From Stomorhina lunata (Eukaryota; Arthropoda; Insecta; Diptera; Rhiniidae), in the NCBI GenBank assembly GCA_933228675.1, contig OW121744.1, positions 118,133,600 through 118,197,599 on the forward strand: DNA of 64,000 nucleotides, read 5' to 3'. Under the pieces are notes generated by a model. It had not been told where the DNA came from, made no database searches, and was given only the letters and a program-made list of their open reading frames with translations. Below, piece after piece: positions 35,640 through 49,300 of the stretch. The position numbers and the translations under genes are program-made. How positions within the stretch are numbered: position 1 is the first letter of the stretch; every line of letters starts with the position of its first letter.

Positions 35640-37514
35640 GCTTTTCTTACTTGTTTGTTGTTCTAAAGGAAAAAAGAGGTGTATGCAACAAAATATTGAC
35701 AATAAGTTATACCCCTACGATGGGGAATCGGACTATGTGAAGAATATTGATTTTAAATTGAACTACATAAAATCTAATATTAGAAACCGCACGAAATATT
35801 AAGATTCTTATTATTCTAGATCAGAATTGGACTATATTTAAATAAATATTTTAACTAATATTAAGTTCTGATGATCGGATCTTTATATAAAGATCTTTAA
35901 CTTAAATGCTGAATAAAGCTTTTTGCCTTTCTATACAAGTCGAGAGGTCATTGCACATTTTGCTTCAAAAATCCTAAAAAAAGCAATTCCTAAAAATATT
36001 TTGTTAATTTTGTATCTGTCAATAAATGTTAACAAAAAATTTCTGTGTACTCTAAGTCAAACAATAAACTCTGCTCTATTAAATAAACAACACGACAAAA
36101 ACAAAAAAAAAAATACAATAATAAAACAAAAGGAATCCTTTTTATTGTTGCTCTTACTTTATAATGACAACCGACTGACAGAATACTCGCAATACCTTTG
36201 TCTAGTAGCCAACCAAGTTGTCCTTGAATACAATTATTTGAAAACAATTGTCTGGCATTTTCATTCGATAAGTAAACAAACTGTCATGATTCAAACTGAT
36301 AATGGATAGAAACAGTAAAAGTTATGTAGTAAAAGTTAGACTTTGTTTGACTTTGTAAAACTTTTCACTTTTTTTTTACAAGTATCAGAAAATGTTTTAC
36401 ATCAGCTAAAAACACGTGTAGTAAATTTACCTATGGGTGGTTGAAAGTCAGGGAAATGTAAACAAATGATAAAATTCCCTTCAAGTTGTATAGAAAAGGT
36501 ATAGGACTTGAAAGAAGGCTTTTAGAAATGTTGTTTTATATTAAAAAGAATTTTGTTTCTTCCTAAGCCTTTATTAAAGTCTTAGGTGTATTTTTTTGTG
36601 GAAACGTCAATATTACAATTCTATGTAAGTGTGTAAGTAAGTATTTAACAGCAATAAAAAAGGTAATAGAAAAAACTTTAAAAATTGTGCGGTTTTGATT
36701 TGAACATTTGGGGATTTGAAATTATTTGTCTGCCTAACTGTTTAAATGTCCGTCCATACGGCCATCCGTCCTTCCATCAGTCTGTCTGTCTGTCACTGCT
36801 AACAACCTCTTTATTCTTCAGATTTTTTGGTAGTTTAGTTAGGTTTTGTCCATGTCTACTCTTATTTGAGATTGTTTGTTTTTTAGCCTGGTTTATTGCT
36901 TGGCTGATTTGATTGGTTTGGTTTGGGTTAAACGAAATGACTGTTGTTGATTTGACAGTCTGTTTCATTTTCCTCAATTCCCTGTTAATGTTTTCTCCGT
37001 TTTTTTTTTTTTATTTTATTTGTAGACTTTTAGGGAAAAGTGTTTTTTGATATAAAACAATGTTTTCTTCCGGATTTTTCTTTGATATTGGGGAATTACA
37101 GTTGGTTTCTTGCACTGAGCTTTGAAAATAATTTATTCTGTTTTTTGTGTTTTAGTCCAAATAAAAAAAAAAATCCACCATGCGAAAAGTTATTAGTGGT
37201 TTTAACTGACAAAAAAATCAAGTAAACTAATATACAGCCAATTATTGTGGTTTTTCCATTAAAAAATGGAAACAAAAACTAAAGGAGGAAGTAGAAAAAA
37301 ATAGAACATGATTGCAATTGTTATTTAAAGATTGTGATTAAAAATAGCCACTGATGTAAACAGGGGAAACCAATGGTAAAAAGCCCTTATATTCGAAGTG
37401 AAAGAAAACTAGCCATATATTAAAGTTTTACATTCACTTTAAAATAATCAGAAATAGAAAGGAACCGAGCTTTAAATTTAGACTATTAAGATTTACTATC
37501 CAGAAGCTTTTAAC
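35640..37514. other. AT-rich non-coding DNA
   Basis: Holds a CCGTCC/CTGTCTGTCTGTC motif cluster near 36749-36796. The 128-residue open frame at 35923-36309 has Lys/Asn/Leu-rich low-complexity composition and no family signature. Confidence 0.5.
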
Positions 37515-37751
37515 AATTTCATCACGTCTGCTTTTTAAGATATTGATTATTTCATGTTTTTGGTAAAAACCCATTTTTTGGGGATATTTTATTGAATAGT
37601 GCGAAGTTGTGATGGAACATTTTTAATATTTTTAAGCATTTAAAATCTTCAGACGTTGTGCTTTCGATATTCACAAAATATCCCAAAAAAAACTATGTTT
37701 TTACCAAAAATATGAAATGCTAAATATCTCGAAAACAAGACGTAATGAGAT
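37515..37751. mobile_element. foldback (long inverted repeat) element, about 237 bp
   Basis: The left arm carries ATTTCATCACGTCTGCTTTT, ATATTGATTATTTCATG, TTTTTGGTAAAAAC and GGGATATTTT. The right arm has the reverse complements in mirror order: GTTTTTACCAAAAATATGAA, ATGCTAAATATCTCGAAAAC, AAGACGTAATGAGAT. The arms are about 90 bp each with a central spacer. Confidence 0.7.
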
Positions 37752-40700
37752 CAGAGTAGTAACAGGGTTTTAATGACACTAAATAGCAGCATTTTTGTCG
37801 GTCAGTCGTATTGGAAGGGGTATTATGTTAAAACAAGTGAGAAACTGCCATTTACAAATTTGGCTTTGAGACCTTCGACTTAAGATTGGACCATATAGAC
37901 TATATGACATAAAAGTAGACTATCCCCTCAATAAAATGACATACTAAGATAAAAAGTTACTCTATATGTACCCTTAAATTAAGATTGATTTAAATAATAA
38001 GGACTCGATCGATAGTTCTATTCCAAAGATGTGATCGTATACATATCATAAATGTATTTATTATATAAAAAATATCATTTCGTGTATTTAACTCGTCGAT
38101 TTACTTGACAACCTCTGCAAATAAGAAAATAAAAGTTCAAAAGGGTTTATGTTTTTGGGAAGAATTGATAGATGGCGTTGTTTTAAAAATGTGACAGTTT
38201 GTATGTATGCCATTAAAAATGTATAACTATAACTTTTTCTGAAATTATCAAAAAACAAAGTTTGTCTAATTCTTTTAGTTATCTCTTAAATTTCTCTATA
38301 TTTTCGCTAATAATAAAGTGCTTAATCTCTCAACCAATTCATTAAAATAAACTACAATTTTGAGCTCCAACCATTAACTTTGAGTTATTACTTTATATTA
38401 AATTTAAATGTTTAAAATTATTTTCAATACCTTTTTTTCTCCTCCCCCTCTATTTTAAAAACCCAACTCCAAAAATGTCAAAAATATAGAGTTATAATTT
38501 GTTAACATAACTATAAGTACATGAAAATATTTAACATTTATACTTATTTATATGATCTCCATTAAAACTGTTCGAATGTGTTAAGAAATAGAAAAAAAAG
38601 AAAAACTTTTAACATGGAATAGAGTTATACTCGTATTACTTACTCCCCGGTATAGAAGTCAAATGTTGTCACATTTATAAATTTTATGCAATGACAGAAA
38701 ACGCAACGACGACAATATACTCAGTTTTTTGTTAGTTTAGTCTACTTATATGGCAGTTTAAATGGTGTTGATGACAGTGTGATAGAAAAATAGAGCTACA
38801 CTTAAAGTTAAGAAGCACTTTGTGAAAATTGCTTTAATGTAGGATATATTTTTAACCGCTAATTCATAAACGAAAAATAAAATGATCAAAAGAAAATTTT
38901 ATTTATAAACTTTAATTTTTGTTTGTTATAATATTTTTTTTCTCATAAAGTGTTCCCCAACTTTTCTGGCCCACTTTCTCGCTTTATATCTCTAAAATTA
39001 TTGCGAACAAACAGTTCGACAACTGAAACGTATTTATAGCTTAAGTGTGAAACTAAACACTCTTTTTTTTTGTTCATATAAACAGCAAAAATATCCATGA
39101 CTGTTGCATTTCAATTTGTGGGTGGAAGGAAAGCAGCTTTACAGAGACATTTATGTAGACGACATGAAAATATCTACAATTTTATAGCAGAAATTTCGAA
39201 TAAACTTTTTCAATTTTATACTTCGATTTTCTTGTATTTTTTTTCTCACTGCAAAATATTTCTTTGACTCTTGAGCGAATGTGTGTTGTCGTTGTATGTG
39301 GGGAAAATGGTATTGAATTTCACAAATATGAAAAAACTACAATATAATTCAATATTTATTGCTTGTTAAAATTGTATAGTATACATATGTAAGTAGAGTA
39401 CTACGTCGCAGTATTAGAAGAAAATATTGTAGACTATAACAAACTTGACTCGACAGAATTTCTTTGAAAAAACAAGAGCAAAAAATCGTCTGATATCACT
39501 TAACTACAAATCATGTACAAGGAAATGAATACCAAGTACCAAAATGACAAACAAATTTATTTAAATATTAAATAAACTTAATAAATGTTAGGGAAATTGA
39601 CAACAAATTGAAAAGTTTTGAAAAATTATTTAGGAATAATGAAGATGATAAATATAATATTCATAAGTGAATTTTCAGATAAAATTTATATGAAAAAGCT
39701 CTTGATTGTTATTTTGGAGAAAGATTTTTACTTAAATTGAAAAAACCCTTTTAAAATTTCATGATGAAAAATTAGGTGAAAAAAGCTTTAAATTAAAATG
39801 TACAAAAAAGCGTCCTGTTAAGCTTAAGCTAATTTTTTAGTAAATTTTTTCTCCATGAAAATTTATTAATTATTTCTAAACAAAAAGCTATAATGAAATG
39901 GTTTTTACTGAAATTTAAAAGTTTTTATGAGAAAGCTTTAAAGCTTGATGTTAAAGGAATATAAAATGGGTATATTTTGAAAAAAAAAAAATCTTAAAAA
40001 AAAACGAATTTTGAACTGCTATAAAATCTAAACCAAAGCAAGCAACAAGATTTTATTAAAATCGGAAATGTTATGGTTCAGTACTTGTTCGAAAATTTTT
40101 GACTCAAAAGCAAAAGTTTCTTATGGAAAATCGGATACTTGATTAAGGTTTTAGACCTATAGTTTATTTGGCAAATCTTGTTAGAATTTGCCGCAGATTA
40201 AGATTTTGACTTTGGCTTTGTAGAAAAAAAAATATAATAAAATTATTATCATAAAAATGTTGATAATTCCTTTTGTTGTTTTTATTGATATTAAGCTCGA
40301 AAGCTTTTAAAAAGAAATTTAGATAAAGGAATTTTTTAGAAGGCGTTCTGAAGATTTGAGGGATTTCTTTTCCTAGAGCCTAAAATTCGTTCTTTAGTCT
40401 ATAAAACTTCTTCTAAAAGAAGCTTTTCCTCACATCTGCAATATAGGAATCTATCCTACTTATCTTACCTTAAAAAAAAAAATATATTTTTACAAAGCTT
40501 TTTACAAAGATTAATAGTTTTTATTTGGTTAAGAAAAACGTAAAAATGTTTTCTTAAAAAACCTTAGCATTACAAAACAAACTGTGATAGTTTCGCATTT
40601 TAGTAAAAAGCTTTTTGAAATGTCGAAATGAAAAAAATAATTTTTATATCCATAAAAGCTTCTGTGCCTGTAGTTAAAGCTTTTTATTATAAGTTTTTGG

Positions 40701-42169
40701 GTTATTGATTTCGTTTACTTAACTTCACCTGAAACTAAAACAAAAGATTTCCCTTTCATACATCAAACTAAGGGCTTTTTACTTTATAACCTCAAAATTC
40801 ATAAAACTTCGACCACAATTTCTAAAAGTAATTGAAAACTTATTTAACTTAATCCCATATTGATAGCGAAACTGAAATATTAAGGAGGAAAACAAAACTT
40901 TTTACTGATTATTAGCAAAAACCACAATGGTAATTAAGCTTTCAAATTAACATTATTTCTTAAGCTTAAGATTCAGGATTGCTTGTTTTTTAAGCCTTAG
41001 TAGTCGGGATCCTATAGGAATAAACTATCACTTAAAATGCTAATGACATTCTTATTAGAGTTGAGCAAAAAATATTTTAATATATTTTCACTTTTTTTGT
41101 TGCATTTGATGTCACTTCATGCCAACAAAACTCTTATTATTATTAACGTTATCAACAGCCAAAAATCACTCTCACGAAGCAAAAGAAAAAGTTTTGTAAG
41201 CAAAACTTATTCTTTGCACAGACTCAAGCGGTAAGAGATGGAGGCAAAACTAAGCGAGATAAAATTGATGATTATGATAAGTTTTTATTTAAGGTAATAC
41301 CTTGAAGTAATACATTTAAGGAAGAGCTAAAAACTTTGCAATTCATAAATCTTGGGAGTGTAGTTTTAAATAGGGATAGAAGGCGTTACAGGAAATTAAA
41401 TATTATTCAAAAGTTTCAATTTGAAATACCAAAGAAATTGATTAAAACTTAAAATGAAAGTAGGGTAGAAATTTAAGGAGCGGAAAATTTTTGATTATGA
41501 TAAATATGTGTAAAATATTTTTATATAAATTTAGATTTCTTAATTCAGCTCAAAGTTTCATATAAATAATTCCCTTTAATTTATAATAAAATGATTTTTA
41601 ATTATGAATTAACTAAGACATTTATACTTTTCTTAACTTCTTGTTGTTTTTAAAAACTTTTTGACTTTTCCATTTCATTTATGGTTATTTCTTTTTTACT
41701 TATTGACTTTTAATTGGTTTGTTTTAAAAAACATCAAATTAAATATCATTTTGTAGTTTTTCCTGGAAGAAGAAAAACTTTCACTTCTAGTTTTCCTGGT
41801 CATTACTTATTTACACTGTCTAGATGTTTATCTTATTTAAGGTTTAGAAATAAACAAAACTTGCTTATCCCTATAGCCTTGGAGATGAAATGAACGAAGA
41901 AAAAGAGAAAGAGAGAGAGAGAAAGTGGAAAGAAGAGAACACTTTACCAGGACATCACAGCAAATTTTAACAGTATTTTAATTAATTTTTAATTAAAGTT
42001 TTGCCACTTTTTGGAAGAATATAAAATTTATACCTAAACAAGTTTTAAGCTCAATGAGAGCTTTCTTTTTGGTAACGAAAAAGTTTTTGGTTTGATCAAA
42101 AAAAAAAAAAGAATAGCTATAAACTAATACTATAATATAATTATAATTTTAGCCCCGTTTTTTTTATCA
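37752..42169. other. AT-rich non-coding DNA
   Basis: No gene is recognised. A purine tract of GA repeats lies at 41895-41935. AAAGCTTT-like words are frequent from about 39.7 kb on. Confidence 0.5.
41895..41935. repeat. GA-rich tract
   Basis: GAAAAAGAGAAAGAGAGAGA and its continuation. Confidence 0.75.
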
Positions 42170-43395
42170 CTCAATATAATATAAAGTTTTATCAAAAAGT
42201 TAGTTTTTGTAAGAAAATGGTTTCTATTTATGAATTTTATATTCAGAGAATTTTTAAGCATAAAGAGAACTTTTTTGAACAGCGAGCTTTTAAAAAATCC
42301 TCATTCTTATGCTGTCTATATGAGCTCTTAATCCAATATAAATATATAAATCATTTTTGAAGTATTTTTAGTAGCTTTTGTTTGATACCAAATTAAATTC
42401 CGTATAATTCTTAAAATTTGAAAAGCCCATAACTCTTAAACTATAAGAGATTACACTAAAATAATATTATCCGGTACAGAGAAACCGTTGGCATCGGATG
42501 TTAATTACTAAAATTAATTTATGTCATTTCAATCAAAATATTAATTTTAATTTTGTGCATCTTATAAACGCGACATTGGCACCACTCATAAACAGCTGTT
42601 TCTAAATTTCAAATATAGCTGCCGTCAAAAAATAGTTAAGTAGCTGACTACGGGGCAACGATTGTTTGTGTAGCCGGCTGGCGTGACTGTGTTTAAAGCA
42701 TTAAGAAGACGAAGTGGTTTATCTTATTATTTAAAATATGACATTATTCTAAAAAAAAGCTTTTTATTCCCCAAATGTTATGGGTCTTTAGGCTGATAAT
42801 TGTTTCAAAGTATACAATATGTGTGTTGGATGAGCGCTAAATTCGATATTAAAATCATGTTATCCATGCCAAGTCAGTTTTAAAAATATTTCTTAAATTT
42901 AAGCTTAATGAACAAAGTTCTGGTTGTATTAAAGCTTTAAGTAAGATTTTCTTACTGAAGAGCTTTCTTATTTTTTGCCTATTAAACGCGTTGTTTAACT
43001 ATCACTCAATTTATATTTAGAGAATTTTTAGGCCTAAGAGCTTTATTGAACAACGAACAAGGTTTTAAAAAAGCTCTCATACTTCAGAAGACGGAGGGGT
43101 TGATCTTATTATACAATTAGTATTTTCAATATGATATCTTTCTCAAAAAAGCTTTTTTCTTCCCTGAATAATATAGGTCTTTAGGTTGATTACTGTTCCA
43201 AAGAATATTCGTATATAGGATTATTGAAATGATTGATCGAAATACAAATTTGTTATCCATGTTAATTCTGTTTTATTAAAGCTTTCTAAAATTTAAGCTC
43301 AAAGTATAAAATTCTGTTTGTATTTAAGCTTTTAGCAAGTTTTTCTCAATAAAGAGCTTTCACATTTTCCGACTATTAAAATTTCAGATATTAAA
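42170..43395. repeat. tandem duplication, unit about 390 bp, first copy interrupted
   Basis: The second unit (about 43004-43390) aligns with 42168-42310 plus 42700-42985. Shared in order: AGAGAATTTTTAGGC/AAGC, GAACARCGARCAA/TTTTAAAAAA, AGAAGACGRAG, GGTCTTTAGGYTGAT, GTTATCCATG and AAAGAGCTTTC/GAAGAGCTTTC. About 390 bp at 42310-42700 in the first unit has no counterpart in the second. Confidence 0.65.
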
Positions 43396-46300
43396 TTGTC
43401 TACAGAGTGTATCATATTCTTCTTCTAATCTCAGTAACTGTATGTATGTCAAATTCAATAATAGAAAAACAAATGAATATACATATGTATGTGTGTATAT
43501 GCATGTTCGATTGTGTTAAGGTATTTGTGTCTATTATATTGTGTTGATATCATTACAATACAATCTTTATCTATATCTTTATCTTTTGCTTCTCTGTGGG
43601 TAAAACAAGTAAAACAAGATTTTCTTTAAGAAATTTCTATTCTTCCTTTTAATTCTGTGGGTTTCCTTAGCCAAGTTTTTCCTTGTTAAAGAAAAGTTAA
43701 TGTTGATTATACGCTACTTTTTAAAGATCCTTTAAGACATGTATGTATTAGTTTATACATAGAAATGAGTTTCATTTTCTATATTTGTGTGTGTATAATT
43801 TTTGATGTCCTTGTTGTTGTTGTTGTTGAAGTGTGTCGACATATTTAAGGTCTCTATTGGGGTGTTGACTTCAATTGACTTTATTGTATATCCGTGTTTA
43901 GCTTTAAGTGTGTGCGTATGTTAGATTTTATCTCCCTATATTCTTTGTCTGCCAAGGATAATGCTTGTGTTAAGGAGTAGGAGCTTTTTTTCCACTTGTT
44001 AAAGTAATTTTATGCTCTATAAACTTTTGCTATAAATAAATATTAGTTAAAAATTTAAATTAAAATTCTTATTTACACGGGATAATATAAAATAATAAGT
44101 TAAAGTTAAGGAGGGTAGCTAGTACATTCCTTCTAATATAAAGGAATTCTTCGCTTAGTAAGAAAATATGGAAAATATTCACAAAAATTGTTTTGGTTTA
44201 AGGTAACAATAGCTTAGGGGAAAACATATTCTGTTCTTAGGTATTTTCTTAAAATTTTCAGCAAAGAACTACTTTCAAAATAAAAATAAGCTTTTTGGAT
44301 AGCATTTTGTGGAATACTTCTTATAAAAAGCCTACCAGTTTTCTATGAGAGACTGTTAAAATTAACATGATTTATGACCAATTGTTAAACTCATAAAGGC
44401 GTTATTAACTTTTCAAAATCATCACAACAATTTACTGTTTACTCCACACTTTTTGCAACGCAACAAAAGCTCCAGCAAAATCTTAACAAATGATCTTTAC
44501 TAAAAAAAACTCCACTCATCCACTTTATTTATTTAACTCTTCTTCATCTGCTTCTTCGTTCGACTCTTCCCTAACCAGCCAAAGGTTTCAAGCGTAGGTT
44601 ATTTAATAAAAGCGTGACTTAGGGTTACATTTATTAACCAAAAAGATCATCATCTTGAAAAAAGCCACACAATTGCGTCTGCTGCCAAGTTAAGAAAAAT
44701 CGAAGAAGATAGTAAATTGTGGTGGTGCCTGACTTAAAGTGTAATAAAAATTACAAAAAGGGTGTGGATCATAAAGTGTTTAAATTATAGGTTTTTAAAA
44801 AACAGTTTAAATACTGGCAAAAAATTGTACATATAATAAACAAACAACTGAAATTATTATAAAATAATTGGTCAATTGTTTGATTTGGGTGGATTAAAGT
44901 GATAAAGCAGAAAAAATTTAAGGAAGCTAATGATTTTAAGGCGGTTAAAGACGAATTTGAAGTACTCTGCCATAAAAGCTTTTACCTTTGAGACTGTTAT
45001 GATATTTAAAGGTGGCTCATTATGCTCTTAGTTAGTTTTTGAAGATTAGAATTTTAAAATCCGAAGCGATTTCAACTACATTTGTATGTGTTCAATATGA
45101 AAATATCAATAATGAATTGATACCGCATGTGCTTAAATTGAGACAATATATTATTTAAATGATATTCTGTGCTTAGTTTTATAGTTTTTAGGAAAAATAC
45201 TTTTACAGGCTTCGACTGTATGAAAATTTTCTAATGGGTATAAAATCGTAAATAAATAAAAATGTATAAAATTTGTAAAAAAAAACTCATTCACAGACAA
45301 ACAAAAAAGAAAGAGTTAACTCTTTCGGAATCATTGTACTTTACTCAAAGAAACGACATCAAGTGATATAATCTTTTTAATCATAAACGTGCCATGAATA
45401 AGCACAATATATTTTTACATTCAACATCATCAATTTTATAAATTTTCTACTTACAATCATAAAAACTATATAACTATACAATACTTCTAAATAAATATGG
45501 ACAAAAGCTCTTTTTTTTGTTGCTGTTGATTTTCAATATAAAAATCTTATTCTTTTTATTTCAGTTTTTGTGTGTGAGAACTGAAATAAAACTAACTGAC
45601 ATGAACACATCTATTTTATTTCTTCCTAAAAGATTTTTTTCCAACTACAGAAAAAGTAGATAAAAAAGAACACAGATTTCCTATATATATTTATACTCTT
45701 AATATAAATTCTTTTTGGATATTTTTCCTTTTGTTATGGCTCATTTTTTATTTATAACAATTTGCAATGGTCAGTCAAGTCCGAGTCATTCAGTCAGTTA
45801 TTCATTCACTTAGTTATGTCCGTCATTATGCTTTTGGGTTGGTCTCCTCTTTCTCTTTTTAAGCTCCACTATGTCCATACTTTGGAAATGATTATCAAAA
45901 CTACTTTAAAATTACTATATAGTTTATAGGGTGAGCAGTTACAAAAATTTTTTTTTTTTATTGAATATACAAACAAAAGCTTTTTATTTTGAACTTAGTT
46001 TTAAATAATATTCAAAATGGAGTCGTCCAGTTCTACAGCACAATGTGATGAACTTTTACAAAAAGAGCTTTTGAGCTTTGACACTGAGTTATGTATAAGC
46101 GAGACGCAACTATGTTTGTCCCGCTCACACTTACGTAATATTGTCTTTGCAAAGTCAAAATCAGTGCTGCCAGATTAGAATTTTTTTCTCGACTGTATGA
46201 AAAGTTCTCGAATATATGAAAAAAATGTAAATCTGACAATATTGTTTATCACAAATGCAAATATTAATGTTTGTGTTTTTGGACAGGTCTGATTTAGGAT

Positions 46301-49300
46301 ATTTGTAAAGTATGAAAAAAGGCACAACATCAATGCATTTCTTTAAAGCTTTTGATAACATATTTTATTTAAGCTCTTAAATTTTAAGCTTTAATGGTTT
46401 TTGGGGCAGCTTTAAGGCTATAAATTTTATGCTGGTTTTAAAATCTTCTGGAAAATCTATTATATATTAAAGATCGTTCACTTTAAAGTTCGTTTGTGTT
46501 AAAAGCCTTAAGTATTTTTAATAATTTTAGAAAAGCTCTTAAATTTTCTTTATGGCATAGCCTACAATTTTTAACTCCTTCGTTATTTTATTGTTATTAT
46601 TCGAAAATAAACCAAGTTATAAGCAACAACATAACTAAAAACTTAATGATCCCTATAAAAAAATACACAAGACATGTAACTACTCTGTACTGAAAGTTCA
46701 TCCATCCATCCTTCTTTTTAACCAACTTAATATAAGAACATTTATTTATTTACAACCATGTTCTTTGTCCAATCTAGAGATAAAGTCCTATTTTATCTAA
46801 CCGATTACAACTCCAATTTTAAAGCAAGTACAAGTTGCACGAATGAAAAAAAAAATTTTAGCTGAAAAAGATAAAATATCTTTAAAATGTATTAAAATAT
46901 ACTAAAAGCTTTTCCTGAGTATTTTTATTTTTAAACTATAACCCAGTTCCTTTAAAATCAGTAAAAGGAAACATTGGTTCTGCATGAGCTAAGTAAAATT
47001 TGATGTACAATTTTTTTTGTGGTAAAGCAAAAACTATAGCTTGTTCATCAGTTTTTGAACAAAAAAAGAATGTTCTTTAGATATTGCAAAAATATGTTAC
47101 GAAAATTTTAAAGATTAAATTATTTGAAAAACATTTTTATGTTAAACATAGATAAACTATTTTTAAATTAAAATTTATTTTATTACATAACATAAATATT
47201 TTGTTATTGAAAATGTAATGAATATATTTATTACATATTAGTTCCCCGCATAATTGCATTAAATGTATTCATTTACATATCAAAATGCTTTCAAAACCAC
47301 AAAATGATCAAATTTACTAAATTGTTTACACATAATTATTTAAAATTACTTAATACACATATTTAAAATTTTATAAAATAAATAAATTTTAATCAGTTTT
47401 TAAACACCCTCATCAAAATTTAACAAACCATGAAAATGTATCAATATTTTTTCTGGAGCAAAACTAAAAGAATTCAGTTCAAATTTCAGTTTCATAATAA
47501 ATTAAATTAAATAACTCCACAGGTACTCTCCCCTCTTGGTTTAATGAAAAATATTTTGTTTCCAAAAGTCACGAAAAATTTGTTTCATTTATAATTAAGC
47601 ACTAAAGTTTTTCAAAATGTTATAATTTCCTGCTGTTTTTTGAATAATATGAACAATTATATTTTAATTGCTGCATTAAAATAAACAGCACTGTCTTATT
47701 TAGTTAAACACTCTGACTTTTAAGTTTGTCTATCTAGATAACTCTATGGTCCAAACAAAGTTCCAGTTTGATTATTTCACAAATGACACATTCAAATTAA
47801 ATTTGTTTTTAAATAATTTCGTTTTTCTGGCCAAATTCTGTTGAAGTGTTGAAAAATATTGAAGTTTTCAACACCATGTGATTATACAAGTATTGGTGAG
47901 CTTTTGAGTTTATTTAGAAATTTTGTTAGTAATTTTTTCATTTATTTACATCTGACGTCTGTCTGTGTTAATGTAATAATTTAATTATGAAATTTTGTTG
48001 GTTTACTTTGGGAAATTAAGTGAAAATTGTTTAATTAATTTGTCAAACAAAAAATTTATATTTTGCAATATATTAAGTGGTTTTTTGCCAACCGCAATGC
48101 AGACATAGTGACTGTGAAGCATTTTGTTTATATTTAATGTATTTATACCCTACAGCTCTATAGGTATATTCGTTTAGTTATGATGTTTGTAATGCACTGA
48201 AATATAAGTAAGACAGCCAGTTGAAATAGATCGTTCAAATTTAAACTTATAAGTGCTTTACATTATTCATGTAAAAGCTCTATATATTAACAATTATTTA
48301 AATATTTATAAAAAATCTTTTCTTCAGCGATAACACGATCAAAGCTATCTTCAATTGTATATAAACCTAAGTTTAAACGCTGTTTAAAATTTGAAAGCTT
48401 AAATAGTTTATGCTTTCCCAATATGATTAAAGCTTCTTATATTTTTTTCCTCTCTTTTTAAAACAATTCTCAAACTCTTTATCAAACAAATGCTTTCGAT
48501 ATTTAAGTAAAAGCTTTTAGTCTTACTTTTTAAAATATTTAGCCAAATCCTTACAACTGTAAATTCCAAACCGATTACTTAATGAAAACATTCCTAATTT
48601 TTTTTAAATTAATTTTAGACCAAAAAGCTTTGTTTTTTCTAAAAAATATATCAAATCAAATTTTTCGAAAAACATGTTCAATCTTAAAAAAAAAAAATAA
48701 TACACGATTCATAAGCTTTTAATAACATTACGAATTAGGGGATTAATGTTTTAACTTTACATATTTAATACTCGTTTGTAAAAGCTTGCATAAAATTATT
48801 AATTAGGTAAATTTTAAGCTTACCATGAAAGCTTTTTCATTATAGCACACAGTATTACCTGTAAATAAAAGAAACAATAACGATAAATGAATGTAGTTTA
48901 ACTTTGCTAAAGTGTTCTTAATAATTATAAAAATGGATAATGTATTAAGTAGTTATTTAAGCTTTTAAGCTTTGGTAAGCACATATGGTTTTAGGATTGT
49001 TTTTTGCTTTTGAGAGAAGCAACTGAGCAATTGAGCTTTAAAGTAAGAACATACTTTTAAGTTAAGCTTTAAACAACTTTAAAGTATGAAAGCTTTAAAG
49101 CTTGTTGATGCATATAAGAATATTTTAGATACCATCAATTATTTAGAATATTGTAACTGTATACAAACTTTAAGAATGTCATTTGTTTGGCATTATATTA
49201 ATAACACTGAAACTTTTGCAAAATTTCAAATTTAAAGCTTTTGTACATTGCCACAAATCTATTCAAAAGAAAATAAATAAACCTACTTTATATATGTCAT

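Noticed and set aside
35923..36309. 128-residue open frame on the plus strand
   Set aside because: Low-complexity Lys/Asn/Leu-rich product of AT-rich DNA, with no domain, no splice or promoter context, and an overlapping antisense frame of equal quality.
46165..46179. CAGTGCTGCCAGATT, resembling a hAT terminal repeat
   Set aside because: No matching inverted end or 8-bp target duplication found nearby.
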